Below, one piece after another: positions 20,327 through 29,364 of a DNA stretch of 29,598 bases. This DNA is from Chara braunii. Lineage: Eukaryota; Streptophyta; Charophyceae; Charales; Characeae. Each line of letters starts with the position of its first letter. Within the stretch, counting starts at the first letter, position 1. The DNA lies in the NCBI GenBank assembly GCA_003427395.1, contig BFEA01000106.1, positions 2,698,868 to 2,728,465 of the forward strand. Direction: 5' to 3'. The notes beneath the pieces are model-generated. The model did not search any database, was not told where the DNA came from, and was given only the letters and a program-made list of their open reading frames with translations. The position numbers and the translations under genes are program-made.

Positions 20327-23300
20327 CGCTCGTCTTCGTGCTGCGATCCGTGCACTTGCCTTCAACTATATTCAACTATAGGTGGGCATCTAGATCTGTA
20401 CGAAGGTCATAGCTTACCTGTAGGTGACTCTTAACCTCGTCATTAGTGAGTCCTTCCACCTTCATCAACTCCCGGATCTGCTTTGGGGTTGCCACTGCAG
20501 AACAACGTGAAGATAGAAAAAACATGCAATCAATACACAACACTAAGGAAGCATTGTTGCCACCGAGAATGCATCGCAATCATGCTTGAAAGAGACCTAA
20601 ACCGGAGATGATCCGCGCCTTTCACGTACATACGGGCGCACATTTTGAATGAACGTAGTGAAGTGGAGAGAGAGACACAAAAGTGAAAAAGATGAACGAA
20701 AGAGAAACAATATCCCAGTATGACAACAGACAAAAACCAACAGATGTCACTTTGTGAGCCGGAACTCGGGGGGACCAGTGGTTTAATGCAGAGCAACTTG
20801 CAGTTGTGCTCAGCGACAAAAGTCACTTGTGGCTCGATATGAAGTGACCACTACCAACCAGAAGACAGCACCCCAACCAGACGAAAGCACCTTCAACCAT
20901 GTGAAGAAGGATGGACACAGAGAGAAATTATAACCACCCACATTCAGCAGGGCTCCTGTGTATTTTCAATTCAGCAAGAGATGGGACTGCACGTGCATTC
21001 ACCGGGAGATGGACTGCACATCCATTCAGCAGGCAGGCATGACCACAACTGGATCTGGCAGCACCTTGAACCCATGTGAAGAAGGATAGACAGAGAGAGA
21101 AATGATCACCGCCCACATTCAGCAGGGCTCCTGCGTATTTGCAATTCAGCAAGAGATGGGATTGCACGTGCATTCACGGGGAGATGGACTGCACATTCAT
21201 TCAGCAGGCAGGCATGACCACAACTGGATCTGGCAGTAGCGGCGTAGAGACCATAAGGTGAATAGACTAAGGAGTGGTGTTTTCTGCCAAAGAATGACAA
21301 CTGTCCGTCTGTCTCATACCTTGTGGTCCTCCAAGTATGGTCAAGGCATCAACAAATCTGCGGTGCAGCTCAGGAGACCAGCATCTCCGTGCCTTACGAT
21401 GCCCTCCTCCACTGGACCCGTTAAATGAGGTCGTCAACATGGTCCCAGGGGCGGTACGCATGGCATCAGGCGAGGCCTGCAAGGCCGTGTTTGTGGCATC
21501 AGATTCCCTACCTCCACTGTTATCAGAAGATTCTGACCCACCAGATTCAGCGCCCTCGTTGCCATTGGCATCACCTCCCCCCTCCCCATTCACGGTCCTG
21601 CCTTTGCTTCCCTCCCTGCTGGGATCACGCACAACCATATCCTCTTCCTTCTTCTGGATGTTCCCAGCAACAGTCATGGGCGTCTCTAACCTGTCCTCGT
21701 TTGGTGCTGATTCAGCCGTCAGCAGCCTGTGTGTTCTATCGACTTGCATCATCTCCATGTCAGCATGTTCACCGTGGTCAGTACCTTTGAATGTCTCCAT
21801 CTGCATTCCTCGGTGGCGTGGCTCCGGCACAGTTCCAGGAGCTAGACCGAGGACCAGTTCTATGCAAGCAGGAACAGGAAGTGATGCACTCTGGATTGTC
21901 GACGCGCCTTTCTCGGTGCCAACGCCTGTTGACGCTTTGTTATCCCGATTGGGCACGAATGGCAGAAACGCACCGCCTGGTCTTTCCCTGCCCGGTTGCA
22001 GGAAACTAATGTCATTTCCCGCCGTTTGCATGCTGTGGTTCTCGTTTCCACCCTTGATGCTCGTCAAGGCCAAATGGGGCTGAAGATGCTGGCAGCGCCC
22101 TGATCCCAGCTCATCTTTCTGTTCCACTGGTTCGTGAAGCCAAGATTGCCTCACGCCATGGTGATATCCCTCAGCGTGGCCCTTTTCATTATGCTCCTTG
22201 CTGGCATTCTGCTCGACCAGGTGTTGTTCCCTTGGGACTCCCCTCCACAGCCACGATGGTTTAGCGTTATCACCGTCCTCTGCAGCGGCTTTCCCCTCTA
22301 ATCGACATCCATGCCTGCGATCATGCTTCTCACTTGCTTGAAGGTTGTCAAATTTGTCGTTCCCATCCACGAGCTGTGAATCGCAGGCAAGTGTCAGCAT
22401 TCCCAGAGGCTTCTCCATACAGTTCGATAATGGAAACCGAGCCTGCACATGCCTCACACAACAGAAGCCCACAATTAACAAAGGCATAATCCTTGTGTAC
22501 CTGTTGGCTCAAACAACAAACTTCACATATAGTTACAAGTATGGCAGTGGATTGAACATTGTTCCCTATGACTTCGTGAAAGTGCTTAACAATCGTTCAC
22601 CATCATGCCTTTTCGTCGGAGCTCAGCAAACAAACAAACAAACAAGTCCTGTTGGTATTTGCCATCTTGCCTCACTCCCTACCTTCATGCCTGCCTGCCA
22701 GTCCCCCAGCTTGCTGATGTTTACCTTCGTGCTTTCATTGGTCTGCCTGCCTCCTTGCGACTGGGCTCCTCAAAGCACAATCAGGGATTCTGTCGAGGGT
22801 TCAGCCTCTCCTGATGAGTCACTGAGAGAGAGTCCTATGCAGCCAAACTGTCACCAACTCATTTTACCCTCGTCATTGTGTGGTTTAGAGCGGTCTTCCT
22901 TACAGCACACCCACAGTCTGCATGCTGTCTTCTAGCCCACCAACCCACCCCTATAACGGACCATCTTCCGACGTACCACTTCCTCTCCTGTCTTCACTTG
23001 GCTTGCCCACCTACCATCGCTTCTGCCTTTATCCAACATGTATCATCTTCCAGACAATATCAACAGTCATTCCAAAAAAAATACTTTCGTCCATCATGGT
23101 GCATGCATCAGCCCCCCATATATGACCAGTAACCCCCCATTCCCAACCCCCCACACACAAAGCAACCAGAAAAACAAAACACAAAGAACGGCTGAGCATG
23201 GCAAAAGGAAACGAGCCAATCACACGAGGAGCAAGGATGTTCAGCATCGGCCGCCATTCGGCAACCTGCAGCAATCAGCCAGTACGCTACACAAGATGTG

Positions 23301-24434
23301 CTGAGGGTCACTCCTGGCAGGCGCTACGTTGGCGCAACTTCAAAAATCCACCCTCTAACGACCCATTTCAAGAGCATTCCTGCTGCAAAGGTAAAAATAC
23401 CCCACGACTCCATAGACTCGTTTTCTAATGCCCTCCAGTGGCGCACACGTAGAGAGCCACACCAGTAACTAGCTGAGGTATTTTGACCAAGAGGCTGCCT
23501 TTTTGCCACTCGGCAGACTTCGCTCTCGCACGAGCCACTCTCTGAAGCCCCACCCACATGCTTCGCAAAACAGAAGGGCCGGATTGGGTCCATCAGCCGG
23601 AAAGGTGGTTTCTGTACCTGCAAAGCAAAGGCGGATTCCATGACAAGGAAATTATACGCCTATACATGTCTTCATTTCTCCCTTTCATTGACAAAGAGCC
23701 TTTAAGCAAGTGTGTCGTGCGAATGATCGTACAGGAGACAAGTCGAACAGTGAGGAACGCATTTACACACCTTGCATCTCTCGGTTTCAGCTTGTGTCTC
23801 ATCATGCATTGGTTGCTCTGTTCTCCTTTTCTTGAAAAGTTCGGGACAGTCCCTCTCCCCTTGAGCAGGGGACAAATGAACAGGGTTAACACCAATGCCG
23901 GCATCCCCAGAGGTACTGCTGTCATCCCAAACGGCGCCTCCATTGGACGGCACAACAGACTCCTCAGGTTCTATTGGTTGTCTGCGGCTACTGTCCATGT
24001 GGTTTTCCAGAAGACTAGATTTCCCATGGACCTTCAACAGCCTCTTCACCTCAATCTTCTCCCTCATCGATTCTATTTCTGTAATTGCGCATTCAGATGG
24101 CCCCAAAATGCCCACATGTTAACGACCTCCACACCACCACTCATCACGCACCAACGACAGACAAAAACAGAAAATCACAACCTCCCATCCCAGCACATTC
24201 CCAGGCCCCAACCCCCTCCACTCCTCCCAATTTCCATGTGTAACCAACACATACCCACAAGTTTGATTCCTTCACAGCATATTTGAAGACGCCACGTACC
24301 GCATTGTCAAACCAAGTCCACACCTCAACTTTCAAACCCATGAAGGGATTTCCCAGTTCCATGGTACACATTGAAACAACCAGACACAAGCCAAAACAAA
24401 GCCGACTCAGAGCATTTTCGAGGCTCATTACGAG

Positions 24435-24480
<46 letters not shown>

Positions 24481-26844
24481 GGTATCGTTGTAGTGCTCAG
24501 CTCAGTTACTTCGAACTGCGAAGCGCTTTGCATTTGGTATTCATCATCTCTCTAATGGTGTTGTTGAAGAGCTCGTCTCGATCACCTTGGATTGCAAATC
24601 GTGTCTATTTTTCAATCAATGCTATGATTTCGTTTGGGATTTTTTCTCATTCAAATTGATCCAATGTTTTTCCAATCATTTTAAATCTGAAAAACGACGT
24701 AAGAGTTTGCTTATTGTTCATCCAATGCTTTTGAAGTTTTCAAGCTCTGTTTTCGTTCAATATTTTTGGAGCTTTTTCATTCAATGCTTTTGAAGCTTTT
24801 CTTTAATGATTTCGGGCTCGATTTTCGTCCCCCTATTTCAGCGCATCATTCCCTCCCCCTTGTTCAGAACCTTCCTCTCCCTTTTTTCGAACCTCCCTCC
24901 CATTTCTTCCAAACCTCCCTCCGCTTCTTGCCACCCTCCCGCCTCTCCAAACCTCCCTTCTTCCATGCAGAGTTCCCTTCCCCCTTCTTTCGGCCCTCCC
25001 TCGCCCTTCTTCTGAACTTCCCCCCCCCCCAACTTCTTGATCTCGCCGCACTACTTCCAAACCTATCCCCCCTCCTCCCGACTTCCTAATCTGCTACTTT
25101 TGAACCCCTCCCTTTCCCGAACCCGTCCCCCGATACTTCCAAACCTGTTTCACTTCCATCCTCCTCCCCCACTTCACGCCCCTCCCCTTTTTTCAAACGT
25201 CTTCCCCGCTACTTCCAAACCTATCACTTGTTTCACTCCCCTCCTCCTCCCTGCTTCGTGCTGTGCCCCCTGCCCTCGTTTTCCAAACCTGCCCGCATCT
25301 ACTTCCAAACCTATCGCGTGCAACTTCCAAACCTGTTACACTCCCTTCCTCCGCCCCTATTCCGCAATATGCCCCTTCCCCTTTTTCAAAGCTGCCCCCC
25401 TGCTACTTCCAAGCCTGTCTCAACCTATGTCCCCTCCTCCAAACCACTATCACCCGCCCATCCTTCTCATTCCTCTCCCCCTTGTACTGCCTAATCTGCT
25501 GTTGCCTCCTGTCCCAGGCGTGCCTTTCATTCCTCTCTCCCTCCTGTCCCAGACATGTTTCACCCTTGCAGAAAGGCAGGGAAGGAGGAAGGAGATGGTG
25601 GATTGAGGAGGGCAGGATTCTCATGTTCTCATACAATCCTGTGGCTTTCCTGCTTTTTTTCATTGCACAGGATGGGCAATGCAGAGGTGGGAGTTTGCAG
25701 ACATTGGTCCAATTGCTAACAGAGGGAGTTGAAGATGGGAGTGCACCGAACATGCACACGAGGCCCTCTTGGGCAATGCAGAGGTGGGAGTTTGCAGACA
25801 TTGGTCTGATTGCGAACAGAGGGAGTTGAAGATGGGAGTGCACCGAACATGCACACGAGGCCCTCTTTGGCGATCCACACCAAAGAGAGCCTCATAGCCA
25901 AAAAAAAAAAAAAAAAAAAAAAAGCAGATGGGAAACGGTAACCGACTTGGGAATGATTCTTGTAGATCTAGCAGCCATTTTGCCGAGAAGTGTGGTTTAT
26001 AGTCAGCTGTACAACTTCCTGGTGACAGAACACCGGACTCCTGGTCCCCAGATCACAAAGAGCTGTGGTGAATGCTACTACCATACATCTTCTGAAAACG
26101 AAAAAAAACACGACTGAGTCATCATGATTATGATCGGTTAAGTAATTTGCAGGGATTATTTCGCAACCCAAAAATTGGGCCTCCATATTAAAGATATCTG
26201 CAAGGCTGGAACTTTAACAGGCATCGATAATCCTGACAGACAGCACAGAACAGGGCTCCACCCCTCAATTCAGTGTTCACTAACCAACACTCGACGAGTA
26301 GTATACAATGGTAAGGACCGTGGCTCCATGGTGAACGTACCACTCACAGCCAATAGGTAATACTTATCAGTTGCAAACCTGTCCTTGCCTTATCTCTGGT
26401 CTTAGGGGTGATTGGGGGTTGGGGGGGTTGGGGGGGGGGAAGGTAAGAAGGTTTGACATCAGTCTACCAGATATACCTGCAAGGAGACAGGCCATGTTCA
26501 GAGAGTCCACCTACAATCGAATCATCCACAACTGTTACCCCACAACACAGTAAGATCGACGAACCTTTATCAAGTAGGTCCCTACAATGAGGCAGCATTT
26601 CCATGAAACCTTCAATCCTCCGGCGCTCTGCCTCAAGTGCGCACAACCGTTCCTCTAGTCTGGAACCGGTCTCCTCATGGCAGACTTTCCCAGCCTCCAC
26701 CCCCGCTCCTCTCTCCCTCTGATTGGTCACTGCTGCTCCTGCAGCACGTGATGTTACTTCGTCCAAAGCACTACCACTTAGCCCACCTGAATGCCTGGCA
26801 TCCGAAGGCATCTTCACAGAGTTTGCTGCACCAACTGAACACAT
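14226..26844 (-). CDS. NIGT1/HRS1/HHO-type GARP transcription factor, whole spliced gene
   Basis: Proposed joins on the minus strand: 26844-26565, 24078-23771, 23617-23558 (tentative), 22442-21320, 20494-20418, 15170-14226; about 930 residues. Seen: an N-terminal helical block with [18 protein letters not shown] (about residues 70-87), a GARP DNA-binding domain at about 566-626 ([13 protein letters not shown], then [27 protein letters not shown]) split over three exons, and two LxLxL motifs (about 412-416 and 881-885). Known of the family: nuclear repressors that bind DNA through the GARP domain, dimerise or regulate through the N-terminal domain, and in angiosperms repress nitrate- and phosphate-starvation genes. 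Inferred: this protein is a nuclear repressor of the same group. Every junction keeps frame with GT-AG borders. Odd: it is two to three times the usual length because of acidic, Gly/Ser-rich and Ala-rich linkers. Family assignment is near certain; the exon 3 and exon 4 borders and the start codon are less so. Confidence 0.9.
15560..15680. other. Possible tRNA-like A-box sequences
   Basis: On the plus strand, TGCCGAGTGGTCCGCGAACC (about 15588) fits a Ser/Leu-type tRNA A box, and TGACCGCTGAGCTGTCCGGG (about 15648) is a relative of it. No full cloverleaf can be drawn. Confidence 0.25.
16317..16785 (+). repeat. Tandem duplication (267 and about 200 bp) within intron 5
   Basis: TGACCCGCCAAAACACAGAC starts both units (16317 and 16584). 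Both continue with CATTCTGCTGTGGTTTCCAA, a TG-rich stretch and TTGTTGGTTGAAAGGC. The second lacks the CCGCTGCAACCCTCAAAG end, which instead appears inverted just after it. Confidence 0.92.
16526..16844. repeat. 57-bp inverted repeat within intron 5
   Basis: 16526-16582 and 16788-16844 are reverse complements with three mismatches, 205 bases apart. The right arm begins CTGTGGCCGTGACTTTGAGG. It could form a long hairpin in the transcript. Confidence 0.92.
17770..17804 (+). repeat. (CTT)n microsatellite
   Basis: About eleven TTC triplets between CATC flanks. Confidence 0.97.
18836..19640 (+). repeat. Nested minisatellite, order A-A-B-a-B
   Basis: Unit A (about 210 bp, starting TTGGTAAAGAAT.TCGATGTG, with a T-run and GAGCCGGGCAGCCTGG) at 18836-19045 and 19046-19256. 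Unit B (about 156 bp, GATAAGTTGGCTGTGATCAG to CGTAGTCAAGCGAAAGAGCA) at 19257-19413 and 19486-19640. Between the B copies lies only the last 70 bases of A. This suggests duplication of a piece spanning the A-B boundary. Confidence 0.92.
20155..20235 (+). other. Possible tRNA-derived (SINE-like) segment
   Basis: TTGGCTAGGGCAATCAGTCT, then GACACCCAATTCATGGTTCA. This is D-loop-like TTGGCTAGGGC followed by a near B box (GTTCAATCG). It is not a complete tRNA. Confidence 0.3.
20291..20329 (+). repeat. (CT)n(CG)n microsatellite
   Basis: CT array passing directly into a CG array. It lies in intron 5 about 90 bases from the exon 5 donor. Confidence 0.97.
20418..20494 (-). CDS. Exon 5: 77-bp core GARP exon
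   Basis: The exon starts after ttgttctgcag (20495) and ends CTACAG|GTAAGC (20417). With the G left by exon 4 it encodes Val, then [20 protein letters not shown] and KSHLQ, helices 2-3 of the GARP domain, including the recognition-helix residues. The phase 1 entry, phase 0 exit and 77-bp length match the small exon seen in many plant GARP/MYB-related genes (established knowledge of the family, from memory). This is the most secure exon in the window. Confidence 0.95.
20495..21319 (-). other. Intron 4 (825 bp)
   Basis: GTATGAG to ttctgcag, phase 1. More than 40% of it is a two-unit 174-bp tandem repeat (20887-21237). Nothing else was recognised. Confidence 0.85.
20887..21237 (+). repeat. 174-bp tandem duplication in intron 4
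   Basis: Units start at 20887 (GCACCTTCAACCATGTGAAG) and 21061 (GCACCTTGAACCCATGTGAA) and run through CACATTCAGCAGGGCTCCTG and CACAACTGGATCTGGCAG. They are about 90% alike. Confidence 0.93.
21320..22442 (-). CDS. Exon 4: long variable region, LxLxL motif and first half of the GARP domain
   Basis: This exon gives 374 codons plus one base. The acceptor is a T-rich tract ending atgtgcag (22443), phase 0; the open frame continues upstream to 22487 but there encodes a hydrophobic stretch foreign to the family. Features in order: [12 protein letters not shown] (about 275-284), resembling the KPDW...W block of HHO proteins; [11 protein letters not shown] (about 373-383), like the family's AFxPFxREK; ELVLGL (411-416), an LxLxL EAR-type repression motif; a Gly/Ser/Asn/Glu-rich linker (500-565); then [13 protein letters not shown] and ALTILGGPQ, helix 1 of the GARP domain. 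The donor is CACAAG|GTATGAG at 21319, phase 1. A 248-codon frame on the opposite strand is only the shadow of this exon. Confidence 0.85.
22443..23557 (-). other. Intron 3 (1.1 kb; 1.3 kb with intron 2 if exon 3 is skipped)
   Basis: It lies between the tentative exon 3 and exon 4. A short (CAAA)n run near 22627-22643 is the only repeat seen. No coding match was found. Confidence 0.5.
23558..23617 (-). CDS. Exon 3 (tentative): short exon with a diverged HHO 'EEFIPIK'-like motif
   Basis: A strong acceptor (ccgcctttgctttgcag, ending 23618) opens a phase-0 frame reading [20 protein letters not shown]. The core [10 protein letters not shown] resembles the short conserved block GPVLEEFIPIK/R that follows the N-terminal domain in angiosperm HHO proteins (P, hydrophobic, Phe/Leu, two residues, Met/Phe, then P-I-K/R). 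The donor chosen is CAT|GTGGGT at 23557, which keeps phase 0 with exon 4; weaker in-frame GT sites follow. The order in the protein fits. It could instead be skipped, joining exon 2 directly to exon 4 in the same phase and giving about 910 residues. Confidence 0.5.
23771..24078 (-). CDS. Exon 2: end of the N-terminal helical domain plus linker
   Basis: The acceptor is gcgcaattacag at 24079, and the exon opens AA ATA GAA (split Glu, then [14 protein letters not shown]), completing the HHO N-terminal domain. It then runs into a polar linker with an acidic patch ([15 protein letters not shown]) and a basic KKRR cluster that could serve in nuclear import. It supplies 102 whole codons. The donor is TGCAAG|GTGTGT at 23770, phase 0. 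A GTGT|GTAAAT donor four bases further is closer to consensus but would change the phase to 1. The linker is not conserved in families I know; the assignment rests on the helix continuity and the open frame. Confidence 0.75.
24436..24477 (+). repeat. (CT)n microsatellite
   Basis: CT array in intron 1. Confidence 0.97.
24836..25560 (+). repeat. C/T-rich degenerate repeat
   Basis: About 720 bases of strongly pyrimidine-biased sequence with irregularly spaced ACTTCCAAACCT and CCTCCC words. As transcribed in intron 1 it is purine-rich. The Pro/Phe/Ser-rich open frames are spurious. Confidence 0.75.
25674..25867 (+). repeat. 97-bp tandem duplication in intron 1
   Basis: Units start GGGCAATGCAGAGGTGGGAG at 25674 and 25771, nearly identical, ending ACACGAGGCCCTCTT. 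Confidence 0.96.
25901..25923 (+). repeat. Poly-A tract
   Basis: A run of A about 33 bases after the 97-bp duplication ends; possibly a retroposon tail. Confidence 0.95.
26405..26439 (+). other. Potential G-quadruplex motif in intron 1
   Basis: Four G-runs (4, 5, 7 and 10 G) separated by TGATT, TT and TT, on the template strand of the gene. It lies 126 bases inside the intron from the exon 1 donor. Confidence 0.7.
26565..26844 (-). CDS. Exon 1: start and N-terminal coiled-coil/hydrophobic domain of the HHO-type factor
   Basis: This exon gives 93 codons plus one base. The ATG at 26844 is the first in frame and a TAG lies two codons upstream of it, so either this is the start or an upstream exon splices in downstream of it; Met12 is an alternative. 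Residues 1-60 are low-complexity Gly/Ala/Ser/Arg. Residues 61-93 ([20 protein letters not shown], then [13 protein letters not shown]) match the conserved HHO pattern YIEALEEERRKI...ELPLC, a predicted amphipathic helix. The donor is AAAG|GTTCGT at 26564. The split codon G+AA gives Glu, so the helix runs on as [14 protein letters not shown], which aligns without gaps with Arabidopsis-type LVTQAIEACKREL. The alternative donor further on (GGG|GTAACA) would break this alignment. Confidence 0.82.
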
Positions 26845-28233
26845 ATGCTATCCCCCAAAGCATCAGCCTGAGCCCCGTTTTGCTAAACGTTATTCCCGCG
26901 CCTGCACAGTCACATTGCATCGCATGAAACAGCCCACACACAACATCACAGCACCAGCATTAGCACCATCTAGTACACACACGACACGATGAAAGGGAAA
27001 ATGCAACCACTACAAACAGAACATAATAAAGTGTGGTACTAGAAACCCAACTGCGGCACAACCTACTCCTCAGGACGTAGCCAAAAGGATGCTACTCCGT
27101 CTATCGTGAATCTGGCAAGGTCATCAGGGCGCGGATGCTCAGCTGGGCACCCAGGCCCAACCGGTCCAGACCCACAAAAGGCAACAAAAGAGGCTAAGGT
27201 TTTATTTTTCAAACATTCGTGACCGGGCATTCCTATACTCACTGACATGTGCCCAAATCCGACCTTAACTTTGAATTTGGTGACGCACTTTTCTTCCAGA
27301 CTTTGCAGATTTCCGTTTTAGTTTTGTCAAAGTCTCCCAGAGACCTTGCCCAGCCCTGGGCCAGCCAGTCAAACCAGACAACCCGAGGCCACTTGTTATG
27401 TTACACATCTCTGGCCACATTCTACCTCTGCCCGGAATATGATCGTTATGTAATGACCACATTCGACTCACTTCAAAGGCACCATCATATAAACTTAGAT
27501 GACATGTTCCCTTCGCCTGCAAAAGAAGAACATGCAAAAACAAAAAAGAAAAGTAAGTACAAAAATAAATGAAAGGTGCATGCCAACGATGCACATCAAT
27601 CCCTATACGCCGGCACATTGTGTGACCCTCCTTCCAGGGATGCAGGACGTCCGCACCTCTGTTCTTCACAGAGTTTGGCCCCCTCTCTTCCCTCTTGTCC
27701 TGTGCATGCTCCGCTTCTTGATCTTTTCCCTCACGAAAACAACAGACCAAGAAAGGCCCTCTTTCGTCCCACATCCCAGTATAATGGGATGAAACGGTAA
27801 GGACCAACCTACATATACCATCGTTCTTCCCTTCACCTTCCTCCCGTCTCCGCTACTTACGACCACCAGTACACCCGGGCCTCGGGGCATAGCACTAAGT
27901 GCCAAGCTTTCCTAAACCGCCAGTGGCGCACTTCTTTCCTTTTTTGGCTGATGCCACCAGCCATTGTGGTCCGGTAGGCCCGAGCCGCAAAATTTTCGAC
28001 GTACCCGATGAACAAATTTCTACAAGGCTGGGGCCGTGTATTGGCGTCTTAACCTCCCCATTCATACTGCTATTCCTAATGTACATGGTCATTCCAACCC
28101 AAAATCTTTCTCTAACACCATTACGCTTCTCCGCAACATCGCCCTCTGTCTATATCAATGAAGAGGACTCCACAATGAAGGCGGTGATGAAAGTGGGGAA
28201 AACTGGGCAATAAAGCAAGGCAACAGGCAAAAG

Positions 28234-28235
<2 letters not shown>

Positions 28236-28271
<36 letters not shown>

Positions 28272-28314
28272 CCCCCCCCCCCCTCCCTCTCTGTCTCCCT
28301 CTCTCTCACACACG
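28236..28314 (+). repeat. (CT)n, C-run, (CT)n, CA tract
   Basis: Dinucleotide array interrupted by a run of C, upstream of the gene. Confidence 0.95.
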
Positions 28315-29286
28315 TGCTCACACGCTTCCCAACCACTCCCCTCCCTTACCTCCCACCATCCAACCTTGCTCCATGCCTTGGGTACCTCTCATCTTCAGCT
28401 CGCCTCTCTCCTACCTCATCCCTTGCAACAGACCGTTCTTTACAATACACGGCTTCTCAACAGGCCAAGTAACTGGTGTGGGATGCAGTGTTTCCACCGA
28501 GTAGATCGTCAAATGCAAAATAAAGTCAGGAGCTTGCAGAACGCAGTGCTGAAGCAACCTGATTCACCATATAAGTGACAGAAAGCCCAGTCTCAGTGGC
28601 CACTACGTTCTCATCCATGCCCTTAATATAGATGCGCAGGAGAAGCAAGGGGGAAGGGGGGAAGAAACCAGAAGGGACCAAAACCGGAAGGGCCACTACG
28701 ATGTCATTGGCATGCCACATATCAAGCATTCAAAATGCCCGGGGTTGAAGCAACCGTGTTAGATTGATACAATATCACTCTGGCTGGCCACCCCATAAGA
28801 GAGAGGCATGCAGCTCTGCCTCTTGAGTGTACACGAAGCCTGGCCACAACGGATTTACCGCACAATCTTCAGCGATCGTCCACAGACTCCACACAGTATT
28901 CTGTGGCAGTCAACATACAGTCAGAACCGTACTTCAGAGGGCACTTGTGCACAGCATGAATGCACACGGGCCCTGGCCAGCAACTAAGCTGCTTGGACTC
29001 CTCAGAGCCGCATTGCATCCAACTTGTCTGATTACCGAGGGACGGAAAGTAAGCGGCAAGGCTGACTACACTAACTCCGTGTCTACTTTCAAGTCTAATT
29101 ACCTGGCTGGATTAATCGATGCAGAGGTTTGTACGTATGTATCCAAAAGTCACTGGTGCACCACACATGGCGAATGAAACAGAACATCCCGGAAAAAAGA
29201 CCTTAAGAAAATTCCACAATAAATATACATAAATAAGTCGGGTTCAACCTCCGTATGAGGCGGTGAACCGCCCCCCCTCCCGCCAC

Positions 29287-29364
29287 CCGTTTATTGTCCT
29301 TTTCTCCCTTTCTGCACAGAGTTCCCCAGACAGTTCTCTGTGACATATATATATATATATATCG
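29287..29364 (-). repeat. (TA)n + CCGTAGGC element, diverged inverted copy
   Basis: On the plus strand CGTTTATTGTCCTTTTCTCC, CTTTCTGC and TCTGTGACATATATA follow the order of the reverse complement of the copies at 6656-6743 and 10353-10440. The central CCGTAGG part has decayed. Confidence 0.6.

Larger units (their letters stand above)
15171..20417 (-). other. Intron 5 of the HHO-type gene (5.2 kb), repeat-rich
   Basis: Bounded by GTAAGC and ctgcag, this intron sits between the conserved HLQ and KYR codons. No second gene was recognised in it. It holds an (ATA)n tract near 15222-15246, a tandem and inverted repeat block at 16317-16844, a (CTT)n tract at 17770-17804, a stretch rich in AGGCC/GGCCT words (about 17840-18150), the nested minisatellite at 18836-19640, a tRNA-like segment near 20160-20220 and a (CT)n(CG)n tract just before the donor side. 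Confidence 0.85.
24079..26564 (-). other. Intron 1 (2.5 kb), polypyrimidine-rich
   Basis: GTTCGT to attacag, phase 1. It contains a (CT)n tract (about 24436-24477), a long C/T-rich stretch on the plus strand with recurring CTTCCAAACCT (24836-25560), a 97-bp tandem duplication (25674-25867), poly-A (25901-25923) and a G-run cluster (26405-26439). Confidence 0.75.

Noticed and set aside
21337-22083. A 248-codon open frame on the plus strand
   Set aside because: Antisense shadow of exon 4 of the GARP gene, which carries recognisable domains on the other strand.
22443-22487. Start codon at 22487 for a separate gene beginning in exon 4
   Set aside because: The sequence just after it is T-rich and ends in a good acceptor, and upstream exons supply the conserved N-terminal domain in matching phase.
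25037-25829. Pro/Phe/Ser-rich open frames of up to 189 codons
   Set aside because: Product of the C/T-rich intron 1 repeat; several frames are open at once.
27265-27807. A 180-codon open frame on the minus strand upstream of the gene
   Set aside because: No family resemblance, ordinary composition and no splice link to exon 1 that I could support.
29246-29272. GGTTCA...TGAACC hairpin as a terminator
   Set aside because: No gene ends here and rho-independent terminators are not expected in a plant nuclear genome.
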